Shown: positions 1 through 8,400 of the stretch, piece after piece
Layout of the letters: each line of letters begins with the position of its first letter
Position numbering within the stretch: the stretch's first letter is position 1
From: Kandleria vitulina DSM 20405
GTDB taxonomy: Bacteria; Bacillota_I; Bacilli_A; Erysipelotrichales; Coprobacillaceae
Direction: 5' to 3'
NCBI RefSeq assembly: GCF_000702065.1
Contig: NZ_JNKN01000005.1
Coordinates: 103,745 to 167,744 of the forward strand
DNA: 64,000 nucleotides
Translations under genes and position numbers: made by a program
The notes under the pieces: model-generated
Database searches by the model: none
What the model was told of the DNA's origin: nothing
What the model saw: only the letters and a program-made list of their open reading frames with translations

Positions 1-627
1 AGTTTGGATGCAAATGCAGTATCCGCTGACTTGCTTAAAGTTTGTAAAACAAAAAAGACGGAATTATTATTCCTTGCACTTTTCCTTCGTATGTTAAAGG
101 TTGGTGGAAGATGTGCATGTATCGTTCCGGATGGAGTTCTTTTTGGCTCATCTAAGGCTCATAAGGGTATTAGAAAACAGATTGTAGAAGAGAATAGGTT
201 AGAAGCAGTTATTTCAATGCCTTCCGGTGTGTTTAAGCCATATGCCGGAGTGTCTACAGCGATTCTTATTTTTACAAAGACTAATCATGGTGGAACCGAT
301 AATGTGTGGTTTTATGACATGACTGCTGATGGATATAGCTTGGATGATAAACGTACACCGGTAAATGAAAGTGATATTCCGGATATTATCGAACGCTTCA
401 AGAATCTTGATAAAGAAGCAGATAGAAAACGTACAGATAAATCATTTATGGTTCCGAAGCAGGATATTGTAGATAAGGACTATAATCTTTCTATAAATCA
501 ATATAAGGAAATTGAATACGAAAAAGTTGAGTATCCACCTACATCTGAAATCATGTCTAATATCCGTGAGATTGAAGCGGAGATTGGTAAAGAGATGGAT
601 GAGTTGGAGAGATTATTAAATTTGTAG
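1..627 (+). CDS. hsdM: Type I restriction-modification DNA methyltransferase subunit HsdM, C-terminal part
   Basis: The reading frame is open from the left edge to the stop at 625-627, so this is the 3' part of a gene that begins outside the window. The visible 207 or so residues match the C-terminal half of type I N6-adenine methyltransferases: a hydrophobic stretch followed by the GRCACIVPDGVLFGSS segment, the ISMPSGVFKPYAGVSTAIL stretch typical of HsdM, and a charged helical tail that would contact HsdS. The catalytic NPPF/Y motif and SAM site must lie upstream of the window. It precedes hsdS by 46 bp, and the locus continues to hsdR at 5424. Function is confident from family resemblance and context. 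Confidence 0.93.
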   Translation, partial: SLDANAVSADLLKVCKTKKTELLFLALFLRMLKVGGRCACIVPDGVLFGSSKAHKGIRKQIVEENRLEAVISMPSGVFKPYAGVSTAILIFTKTNHGGTDNVWFYDMTADGYSLDDKRTPVNESDIPDIIERFKNLDKEADRKRTDKSFMVPKQDIVDKDYNLSINQYKEIEYEKVEYPPTSEIMSNIREIEAEIGKEMDELERLLNL

Positions 628-646
628 AAAGGAAAACAAGTCTTAA

Positions 647-682
647 ACAAATTGAGATTTGTAGGGATGATAGATGGAGAAA
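647..682 (+). repeat. hsdS start repeat, copy 1 (36 bp, direct)
   Basis: These 36 bases are identical to 3830-3865. The repeat covers the ribosome-binding region and first three codons of each hsdS. It contains the dyad ACAAAT-TGAG-ATTTGT (647-662), which could bind a recombinase or a regulator. Both copies have the same orientation. Confidence 0.9.
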
Positions 683-1795
683 ATAATATTAGAAGATTGC
701 TGTGAAATATTGGATTCCATGAGAGTTCCAATTACTTCATCAGATAGAGAAGAAGGACCATATCCATATTATGGAGCAAATGGGATTCAGGACCACGTGG
801 CTGATTATATATTTGATGATGAGTTAGTTCTTCTTGCGGAGGATGGAGGTAACTTTGGATCCAAAAAAAGACCCATTGCTTATCGCGTTTCTGGGAAATG
901 CTGGGTTAATAATCACGCTCATGTATTAAAGCCAAAGGAAGGACTAGATGTTGATTATTTATGCTATTCATTGATGTTCTATAACGTTGGCGGGATGGTC
1001 AATGGAGCTACAAGGAAAAAACTCACTCAGGCAGCAATGAGACAGATGTTGATTCCGAAAAGAACTTTAGAGGAGCAGAAACGTATAGTTGATTTGCTTG
1101 CAAAGGTGATTGCCGTTAAAGAAAAAAGACAGCAGGAATTGGAAGAGTTGGACAACCTCATCAAAGCCCGATTTGTCGAGCTCTTTGGTGATGAAAGTAA
1201 TTCTAAAAACTGGGATGTTATAAATATTGAAGAAGTAGCGGATGTTCAGGTCGGAGTTGTTATAAAACCAGCACAGTATTATACGGATGAAGCTAATGGA
1301 ATAAAAGCTTTTCGTTCCTTAAATATAGGCGAAGGATACGTAAAAGATTCTGATTGGGTATATTTTTCAGAGGAGGGACATCGTAGGAACTCAAAGTCTA
1401 AACTTAAGGAGAATGACATTCTTATTGTTAGATCTGGAGCTCCAGGCACTGCCTGCGTGGTAAGTAAAGAGTATGAGGGATGCAATGCAATTGATATTAT
1501 AATTGCCCATCCAGACTGTGATAGAGTGAATCCGCATTATCTATGTACTTACACAAATATGCCTCATGGAAGGAAACAGATCGATGAAGGAACAGGTGGG
1601 GCAGCGCAGCAACATTTTAATGTTGGAAAGTATAACAAGATGAAATTGATGCTTCCGCCAATGAATAAGCAGAATGAGTTTGTAGATTTTTTAAAACAAG
1701 TCGACAAATCAAAAGTTGTAGTGCAGAAGGCATTGGATGAAGCACAATTGTTATTTGATAGTTTGATGCAGGAATATTTTGGGGAGGGGAAATAA
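674..1795 (+). CDS. hsdS: Type I restriction-modification specificity subunit HsdS (first copy)
   Basis: This 373-residue protein has the usual HsdS plan: target-recognition domain 1 (about 1-130), a central conserved helical region (about 130-175, with EEQKRIVDLL and LIKARFVELFGD), target-recognition domain 2 (about 180-335), and a distal conserved helix containing QVDKSKVVVQKALDEAQ. It would choose the DNA sequence modified by HsdM and cut by HsdR. The ATG at 674 follows an AGGGATGA-type ribosome-binding stretch inside a 36-bp repeat shared with the second hsdS. The stop overlaps the next start (TAATG). The recognition domains differ from those of the copy at 3857, while the start, centre and 3' end share identical DNA. 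This copy has the full C-terminal helix and directly follows hsdM, so it is probably the expressed one. Confidence 0.92.
   Translation: MEKIILEDCCEILDSMRVPITSSDREEGPYPYYGANGIQDHVADYIFDDELVLLAEDGGNFGSKKRPIAYRVSGKCWVNNHAHVLKPKEGLDVDYLCYSLMFYNVGGMVNGATRKKLTQAAMRQMLIPKRTLEEQKRIVDLLAKVIAVKEKRQQELEELDNLIKARFVELFGDESNSKNWDVINIEEVADVQVGVVIKPAQYYTDEANGIKAFRSLNIGEGYVKDSDWVYFSEEGHRRNSKSKLKENDILIVRSGAPGTACVVSKEYEGCNAIDIIIAHPDCDRVNPHYLCTYTNMPHGRKQIDEGTGGAAQQHFNVGKYNKMKLMLPPMNKQNEFVDFLKQVDKSKVVVQKALDEAQLLFDSLMQEYFGEGK
1157..1180 (+). repeat. hsdS central repeat, copy 1 (24 bp, direct)
   Basis: Identical to 4403-4426. It encodes the LIKARFVE segment between the two target-recognition domains. It contains GATTTGTCGA (1170-1179), the exact reverse complement of TCGACAAATC in the 3' repeat (1701-1710). 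Confidence 0.88.
1696..1721 (+). repeat. hsdS 3' repeat, copy 1 (26 bp, direct)
   Basis: Identical to 4882-4907. It encodes the QVDKSKVV segment of the distal conserved region and contains TCGACAAATC, an inverted partner of the central repeat. Confidence 0.88.
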
Positions 1796-2223
1796 TGGAT
1801 AAAAAAGCCTTAAGTGACGCGATATCTCAAATTGGGAAATTAGATTTGAGTAAGATTTATGATTCTTGTAATAATTTTGCAAAGTTAGATATGCCTAAAA
1901 TTGATATTCCACAATATGAAATGCCGGAAATTACTGCAATTGATCCTGAAGATACAATAGTAGGCGACATAAAGAGAAAAATAGAAGAGCAGAATAATTT
2001 GGTATCTCAACAGATGTCAATACTATTGGAGCAAAATCAGTTGCTAGCGGATAATTATGACAAATTAAAGAATATGTATGATCAGCAGGTCAAGCTTAAT
2101 AGTGAATCGAAAGAGGAATTAGAAAAAAGTAAATGGTATAACCGCTGGATGATGGTTATAGCTATTGTTGCGATGATTGCTGCAATAGCTGGACCGATTG
2201 TCACGTTGGTTGTAAGTAAATAA
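1795..2223 (+). CDS. Hypothetical coiled-coil protein with C-terminal membrane anchor
   Basis: This 142-residue protein is not assigned to a known family. Residues about 1-50 contain repeated K/D-x-PKID-like elements. Residues about 60-112 are rich in E, Q, K, N and L with heptad-like spacing and are probably a coiled coil. Residues about 116-139 (MMVIAIVAMIAAIAGPIV) form one transmembrane segment just before the C terminus, so the bulk should face the cytoplasm as a tail-anchored protein. The ATG overlaps the hsdS stop and has a strong GGGGAGGGG ribosome-binding site, so it is translationally coupled to hsdS. A membrane protein in a type I locus is unusual. It could localise the complex or belong to a separate defence or toxin function, but nothing in the sequence decides this. 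Confidence 0.72.
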   Translation: MDKKALSDAISQIGKLDLSKIYDSCNNFAKLDMPKIDIPQYEMPEITAIDPEDTIVGDIKRKIEEQNNLVSQQMSILLEQNQLLADNYDKLKNMYDQQVKLNSESKEELEKSKWYNRWMMVIAIVAMIAAIAGPIVTLVVSK

Positions 2224-2268
2224 TAAATGGTCGCAGGGATGCTGGTATTTATGAAAGGAGATACCAGT

Positions 2269-3237
2269 ATGGAGGAAAAGGTTGTATCAATTCTAAACGA
2301 GATGGCAGAGTATTTGTCTGTGGCTCAAATGAAAAAGCTTCAGGAAGTTATGCTTAAAAATTTTAGCGAAAAAGTTGTTGAGAAAAAACAAATTTCAAAT
2401 GAAGAATACTTGGCGATGTTTATTGCTGCCAAGAGCATTGAAGGATGTTCAAAAAGGACGTTGCTCTATTATAAATCAACAATAGAAACAATGCTTAAAG
2501 AAGTCACGATTTCAATTCGAAAGATAACGACTGAGGATTTGCGTCAATATCTTGCGGATTATCAAAAACGCAATAATTGTAGCAAAGTAACAGTGGATAA
2601 TATCCGTAGGAATATATCAAGTTTCTTCTCTTGGCTGGAAGAAGAAAACTATATTTTGAAAAGCCCCATGCGAAGGATACATAAGATTAAGACTAATCAA
2701 CAGGTGAAAGAAGTTATTTCGGATGAGGATATTGAAAAGCTTCGAGATCATTGTAACTGCAAGCGAGATTTAGCAATGATTGATTTGCTATATTCTACTG
2801 GAATCCGTGTTGGCGAACTTGTGAATCTGAATATTTCAGATGTGGATTTTGAAGCACGTGAGTGTGTTGTTTTTGGAAAAGGCGGAAAAGAGCGTCGGGT
2901 ATATTTTGATGCAAAGGCAAAATTGCATTTGAAGTCTTATATAGAAAGCAGAAAAGATGATAATCCGGCGTTGTTTGTAACATTAGATTCGCCGAATGAC
3001 AGATTGAAAATCAGTGGAGTAGAAATAAGGATACGCCAATTGGGACGAAGCCTTAATCTGACTAAGATTCATCCGCATAAGTTCCGCAGGACGATGGCTA
3101 CTAGAGCTATTGACAAGGGGATGCCTATAGAGCAAGTGCAGAAGATTTTGGGGCATTCTCAGATAGATACGACTATGCAGTATGCGATGGTGAATCAAAG
3201 TAATGTTAAGGCATCGCATAAAAAATTTATTTCATAG
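2269..3237 (+). CDS. Tyrosine recombinase/integrase, likely hsdS shufflon recombinase
   Basis: A 322-residue XerC/XerD-like tyrosine recombinase. The N-terminal SAM-like core-binding domain is about residues 40-130. The catalytic domain carries the full set of key residues: R180 (GIRVGEL), H270-x-x-R273 (HKFR), H296 (LGHS) and nucleophile Y305 (MQYA). The ATG at 2269 is preferred because AAAGGAG lies 8 bp upstream at 2254-2260; the frame is open further upstream to 2227 but without a ribosome-binding site. Recombinases of this type beside type I loci typically rearrange hsdS genes. Here it sits between two hsdS copies that share short identical repeats, which supports the same role. Catalytic activity looks intact. 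Confidence 0.9.
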   Translation: MEEKVVSILNEMAEYLSVAQMKKLQEVMLKNFSEKVVEKKQISNEEYLAMFIAAKSIEGCSKRTLLYYKSTIETMLKEVTISIRKITTEDLRQYLADYQKRNNCSKVTVDNIRRNISSFFSWLEEENYILKSPMRRIHKIKTNQQVKEVISDEDIEKLRDHCNCKRDLAMIDLLYSTGIRVGELVNLNISDVDFEARECVVFGKGGKERRVYFDAKAKLHLKSYIESRKDDNPALFVTLDSPNDRLKISGVEIRIRQLGRSLNLTKIHPHKFRRTMATRAIDKGMPIEQVQKILGHSQIDTTMQYAMVNQSNVKASHKKFIS

Positions 3238-3250
3238 AACGAGGAAATAC

Positions 3251-3814
3251 ATGAACAAAATAACGAAACATGTCTTGAAATATCCTAAGGGGGAAGAACC
3301 TGATTTTATTTTGCCTCAGAAATATGGCAGATATAGATACGCATTAGGAAAAAAAGGAACGAATCCATTAGTAGCTATTTGTATGAATCTAGTAGCTATT
3401 TGTATGAATCCATCTGCGGCAAAAGAAGATTCAAGTGATATGACTATTAATAGAGTTATAAGTGCAAGTGAGAAACTTAATCATGATGGCTGGATTGTAT
3501 TTAATCTCTATCCGGAAAGAGCTACTGATGCTAAGAATTTAGAAGAGTTTAATGAAGCTATCAGTAAGGAAAATATTGATATAATTAGGAGGTTTCTTAT
3601 AGAACATAAGATAAAGGAAGTCTGGGGAGCTTGGGGGAATGCTAAGGGTATAGAGACGTTGAGACTAGCAAAGAAAGATATATTTAATATGCTTTCGGAG
3701 ATAAGTGTCCGAGTATTTTATTTTGGCACGTTGAGTAAAGAAGGAAATCCAAGACATCCTTTGCAAAGAAATGAAAAGGTTGTCTTTGCGGATAATTGTA
3801 AAAAATATTTATAA
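3251..3814 (+). CDS. DUF1643 family protein with internal 7-residue duplication
   Basis: This 187-residue protein matches DUF1643. It has the MNPSAAKEDSSD motif near residue 55, the FNLYPERATDAKNLEE segment, VWGAWGN in the middle, and GNPRHPL near the C terminus. The biochemical function of the family is unknown, although members often lie near restriction or phage genes. The ATG at 3251 follows GAGGAAA. A perfect 21-bp tandem duplication (3369-3389 and 3390-3410) repeats LVAICMN immediately before the NPSxA motif, so this allele has seven extra residues in the most conserved part of the protein. The frame is kept, but function may be altered. Confidence 0.8.
   Translation: MNKITKHVLKYPKGEEPDFILPQKYGRYRYALGKKGTNPLVAICMNLVAICMNPSAAKEDSSDMTINRVISASEKLNHDGWIVFNLYPERATDAKNLEEFNEAISKENIDIIRRFLIEHKIKEVWGAWGNAKGIETLRLAKKDIFNMLSEISVRVFYFGTLSKEGNPRHPLQRNEKVVFADNCKKYL
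3369..3410 (+). repeat. Perfect 21-bp tandem duplication inside the DUF1643 gene
   Basis: Two adjacent identical 21-bp units (3369-3389 and 3390-3410) give two copies of LVAICMN. The length is a multiple of three, so the frame is maintained. Replication slippage could add or remove a unit. Confidence 0.95.
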
Positions 3815-3829
3815 GTATTGTTATTCTTC

Positions 3830-3865
3830 ACAAATTGAGATTTGTAGGGATGATAGATGGAGAAA
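3830..3865 (+). repeat. hsdS start repeat, copy 2 (36 bp, direct)
   Basis: Identical to 647-682, including the ACAAAT-TGAG-ATTTGT dyad (3830-3845), the ribosome-binding stretch and the first codons of the second hsdS. Confidence 0.9.
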
Positions 3866-4927
3866 GTTAAACTTGGAGATATTGCTGTATTAATAAATGG
3901 TGATCGAGGTAAGAATTATCCTTCTCAGGCGGATATAACGGAAGAAGGGGATGTACCTTTTGTAAATGCAGGGCATTTAACGGGGCGTACGATTGATTTT
4001 GGGGACATGAATTATATCTCTAAAGAAAAGTATGAAAAACTGAACTCTGGTAAATTTGAAAAGGGCGATATACTCTATTGTTTGAGAGGTTCACTGGGGA
4101 AGAAAGCTATTGTAAATGATGATGTTGTAGGTGCAATTGCATCATCATTGGTTATCATTAGACCTGACTATGAAAAGATTGATGGAGAGTATCTGATGTT
4201 TTCCCTGGATTCACCATCAATAAAGGAGCAACTTGTAAAAGCTAATAATGGAAGCTCACAGCCTAACTTGTCAGCTGCTAGTGTGAGAGAGTATCAGATT
4301 GAATTGCCGGACATTAGTCTTCAGAAGGAAGTTGTAGAGAAACTAACCAGAGTAAGAAATGTTATGGATGAAAGACAAAAGGAATTAAATCTGTTAAACG
4401 AACTCATCAAAGCCCGATTTGTCGAGATGTTTGGAGATCCAATAGCAAATACAAAAGGACTTGAGGTAAGAAGTCTGAAAGACGTGATGGTATTAAAAGC
4501 AGGTGATTTCACTGCAGCTTCGGATATATCAGAAGAGCCTAATGAAGTAAACATGTATCCTTGCTATGGTGGCAATGGTATTCGCGGATACGTGGCTGAG
4601 TATAATCAGGAAGGTAATTATTCATTAATTGGTAGGCAAGGGGCACTAAGTGGTAATGTTCAGTATGCTACTGGTAAGTTTAAGAATACAGAGCATGCTT
4701 TGTTGGTTACACCAACAATTAAAATGAACAGTATATGGTTAAATCAATTATTGATTAACCTTGACCTGAAGAGATATCAAACAGGAGCAGCGCAACCTGG
4801 ATTATCAGTAAAGAATTTACAGGAAATACAGATTATTATTGTTCCAATTGATGAACAGAATAAGTATGCAGAGTTTGTTCGACAAGTCGACAAATCAAAA
4901 GTTGTAGAGTTAAACGCAGTTGCATAA
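3857..4927 (+). CDS. hsdS: Type I restriction-modification specificity subunit HsdS (second copy, shortened C terminus)
   Basis: A 356-residue HsdS with two target-recognition domains (about 1-150 and 195-330), the central LIKARFVEMFGDP region and a distal QVDKSKVV motif. It shares exact DNA repeats with the first hsdS at its start, centre and 3' end, but its two recognition domains are different. The protein stops about 13 residues after QVDKSK, while the first copy continues for about 30 residues with a helix, so the distal conserved helix is truncated here. The same orientation as copy 1 is unusual, since alternative hsdS cassettes are commonly inverted. It may be a silent donor of recognition domains or a second working subunit; its own ribosome-binding region is intact. 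Confidence 0.88.
   Translation: MEKVKLGDIAVLINGDRGKNYPSQADITEEGDVPFVNAGHLTGRTIDFGDMNYISKEKYEKLNSGKFEKGDILYCLRGSLGKKAIVNDDVVGAIASSLVIIRPDYEKIDGEYLMFSLDSPSIKEQLVKANNGSSQPNLSAASVREYQIELPDISLQKEVVEKLTRVRNVMDERQKELNLLNELIKARFVEMFGDPIANTKGLEVRSLKDVMVLKAGDFTAASDISEEPNEVNMYPCYGGNGIRGYVAEYNQEGNYSLIGRQGALSGNVQYATGKFKNTEHALLVTPTIKMNSIWLNQLLINLDLKRYQTGAAQPGLSVKNLQEIQIIIVPIDEQNKYAEFVRQVDKSKVVELNAVA
4403..4426 (+). repeat. hsdS central repeat, copy 2 (24 bp, direct)
   Basis: Identical to 1157-1180. Contains GATTTGTCGA at 4416-4425. Confidence 0.88.
4882..4907 (+). repeat. hsdS 3' repeat, copy 2 (26 bp, direct)
   Basis: Identical to 1696-1721. Contains TCGACAAATC at 4887-4896, the reverse complement of the core of the central repeat. 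Confidence 0.88.
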
Positions 4928-4938
4928 ATGGAGATTAT

Positions 4939-5272
4939 ATGGGATTAGTAGAAAAGGCTCCCAAGAAGATAGTTTGGCGGGCGATTAAATACTATAAACA
5001 GAATAAGGTTTCGGATGTAAAGGAAACAGAACCTGATTGTTATATGGGAGAAGTTTCCGGAAGTGGGAAGTCAAAGTATAAGGTATTTATTTGATACCAA
5101 GTCTCTGAAGAAAACTATGTGTATTTGTCCATTTGTAAAAGAAAATGATATAATATGTAAGCAGATGTTTTCGGTATATTTTAAGATGAACTTGGAATAT
5201 ATAGATGACTTTCTTGTAGATGAAAAACGTTGTTTAGAAGATAAGGTTTATCGTTATCAAAGAGACAAGTAA
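4939..5272 (+). pseudogene. Small SWIM zinc-finger protein, split by a frameshift
   Basis: The first frame (4939-5094) encodes 51 residues ending GSGKSKYKVFI. The protein sense continues in the next frame from about 5093 to 5272 with DTKSLKKTMCICPFVKEN and IICKQMFSVYF. Removing one T from the run at 5090-5092 joins them into a roughly 110-residue protein with a SWIM-like signature, CxC-x(n)-C-K-H/Q. The final histidine position is Q here. SWIM domains bind zinc and take part in DNA or protein contacts. The gene lies between hsdS and hsdR. I read it as a recent pseudogene; a sequencing error or programmed frameshift cannot be excluded. Confidence 0.62.
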
Positions 5273-5423
5273 AGTTGAAAGTGTTTACCAGAAAAAAGTC
5301 GAAACAAGAACTTATAGGTGAATTAGTAGAGTGTAGATTTGTTGATTTAAAACCACATGTTGTTGGATTTTAAGTTGCTATACCAGATAGTGCTATTTCG
5401 TCAAAAAAGTAGGGGGCGGTTAT

Positions 5424-8400
5424 ATGATTACAAATTTTGATTATTTAAAGGAAGAACCAAAATTTAAGAGTTTTGCAGACGTTGCGATTTCTGCAGAACG
5501 TATTATTTTGATGGATCCAGAGGCAAGTATCATTAATAGCCGACGTGCTATGGAGTTTGCTTTGAAGTGGATGTATTCCGTAGATAAAGAGTTGGAGATG
5601 CCATACCAGGATAATCTTCAGAGTCTTATGAATGCGGAAGAGTATCGTCAGATTATCGGTCCGGATTTGTGGAAGAGAATGGATTTTATCCGTAGGTGCG
5701 GTAACAACGTGGCTCATAGAGGAAAGAAGCTTGGTCGAGATGAGGCTATGCTTTGTCTTGAAAATCTTTTTATCTATTTGGATTATATTGCTTACTGTTA
5801 TTCTGACTTGTATGAGGAAAGAAGTTTTAATCCAAATCTTGTACAGGAGAGAATCCAAAAGAGTAAAGAGTTTCGTGAGCAGGCAGAAGCTACAAAAGTA
5901 GAGCTGAAGAAGGAAATTGAAAACTCTGCTCAGAAGGAATTGGATTTACAAAAGCTTCGCGAAGAAAATGAGTCTTTAAAAGAAGCTTTGTCTTCTCGAC
6001 GTGTAGAGAAACAGCAGACGTATGTTTCGAAGCCTCTTGATCTTTCTGAGTATAAGACCCGAAAGATATATATTGATTCCATGCTGATTGATGCGGGCTG
6101 GACGGAAGGAAAAGATTGGATTAACGAAGTAAAACTCCCGGGAATGCCAAATAAGTCCGAGGTCGGAGTTGCAGATTATGTTCTCTACGACGATGCACAT
6201 AAACCTCTCGCAGTTGTAGAAGCAAAGAGAACATGTGTAGATGTTGCAAAGGGACGCCAGCAGGCAAAGCTTTATGCGGATATACTCGAAAAAAAATATG
6301 GCAGAAGACCTGCAGTATTTTTAACAAACGGATTTGAAACAAGAATTGTAGTTAATCAGTATCCGGAACGAAGAGTAGCTGAGATTTATTCAAAGCGTGA
6401 TTTGGAAAAGCTTTTTAACCTTCAGTCTATGAAGAAAAGCCTAAATCACGTAAATGTAGATAAAGAAATTGCAGGAAGATATTATCAGGAAGCTGCAGTG
6501 AGAGCTGTTTGCGAAAGTTTCGATAAGAAAAATAGACGCAAAGCACTGCTTGTTATGGCTACAGGATCTGGTAAGACTAGAACGGTGATTGCACTTTGTA
6601 AAGTTTTAGTAGACGCAGGATGGGTGAAGAATATTCTTTTCCTTGCAGATCGAAATTCTCTGGTTACACAGGCAAAGAGAAGTTTTGTGAATTTTCTTCC
6701 TAATTTGTCATGCACAAATCTTTGTGAGGAAAAAGATAATTATAATGCTCGTTGCGTATTTTCAACTTATCAGACTATGATGGGATGTATTGACACAGTA
6801 AAAGATAAAGATGGAAAACTTTTCACCAGTGGACATTTCGACCTCGTGATTTGCGACGAGGCCCATAGATCCATTTATAACAAGTACAAGGATATCTTTA
6901 ACTATTTTGATGCTCCGCTTGTGGGCCTTACAGCGACACCAAAGGATGAGATTGATAAGAATACGTATTCTATTTTTGAATTGGATAATGGAGTTCCGAC
7001 TTATGGATATGAATTGGCGCAGGCAGTAAAGGACGGCTATCTGGTTGATTATATGTCTGTTGAGACCAAGCTTAAGTTTATCGAGCAGGGAATCAGTTAT
7101 GCTGAGCTTTCTGAGGAAGAAAAAGAAGAGTATGAGAATACTTTTGAAGATGAGAACGGGGAACTTCCAGAAAGAATCAATTCATCTGCGCTGAATACTT
7201 GGCTTTTTAACGAAGATACTATCCGTCAGGTGTTGCATATTGTTATGCGTGATAGTTTGAAGGTGGACTACGGCGAGAAAATCGGTAAGACGATTATTTT
7301 TGCGAAGAATCATGCACATGCTGAGAAGATATTGGATGTGTTCAATAAGGAGTATCCTAATCTTGCGAAAGGTTCCAATGGTCAAGCATTTGCCAAGGTT
7401 ATTGATAATTATATGACCTATGCACAGAGTGCAATTGATGAGTTCTCTGATGCGAAAAAATTGCCTCAGATAGCGATTTCCGTAGATATGTTAGATACCG
7501 GTATTGATGTTCCGGAAGTTTTGAATCTTGTATTTTTTAAGAAGGTTATGAGTAAAGCAAAGTTCTGGCAGATGATTGGTCGTGGTACTAGACTTTGCCC
7601 GGGGCTTATGGACGGTGATGATAAGTCTAAGTTTTATATTTTTGATTTTTGTGGGAACTTTGAATTCTTCCGAATGGGAGAAGGTCGTCCGACTGCAAAT
7701 ATGATTGCACTTCAGGGAGCTGTATTCAACTTGGAGTTCCAAATTGCGTATAAGTTACAGGATATCAATTATCAAGTAGAACGATTGATAGCTTATCGAA
7801 ATCGATTGGTTGAGATGATGACCGGAAAGGTAAAAGAGCTTAATCGTGAAAACTTTGCGGTACGTCAGCATATTAAGTATGTAGATTTATATTCATTTGA
7901 ATCAAATTATCAGACGCTTTCCTACGAAGATACATTATTGGTCCGTGAGGAACTAGCACCGCTTATTTTGCCGGATAGTGATGAGGCAACAGCGGTTCGT
8001 TTTGATGCATTGATGTATGGTATGGAATTGGCTCAGCTTGCAGGACGCAAATATGGTCGATTAAGAGCGGATCTTATGAATAAGGTAAGTGGTATTGCCT
8101 CTGTTGCAAATATTCCGCAGATTCAGGCTCAGAAGGACCTTATCGACAAGATTCTTAATACGGATTATGTGGAGCGTGCCGGAATAGATGACTTTGAGCA
8201 TATCAGAGAGAACCTCAGAAATTTGATGAAATATGTGCCAAAGAAAAAGCTTCGTTACGATACGGATTTTACAGATGATATTTTGGATTCGTCTTGGAAT
8301 GAGTCTGAGCTTGAAAGCGATGATTTGGCAAACTACAGAGCAAAAGCTGAGCATTATATCCGCCAGCATCAGGATAATATTGTTATTGCTAAGTTAAAAA

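Noticed and set aside
5275..5373. A 32-codon TTG-started frame between the SWIM remnant and hsdR
   Set aside because: It lacks a convincing ribosome-binding site and is probably the tail of decayed sequence; no family is recognised.
5445..5858. Antisense frame within hsdR
   Set aside because: It lies entirely within a well-supported gene and has no start signal or family features.
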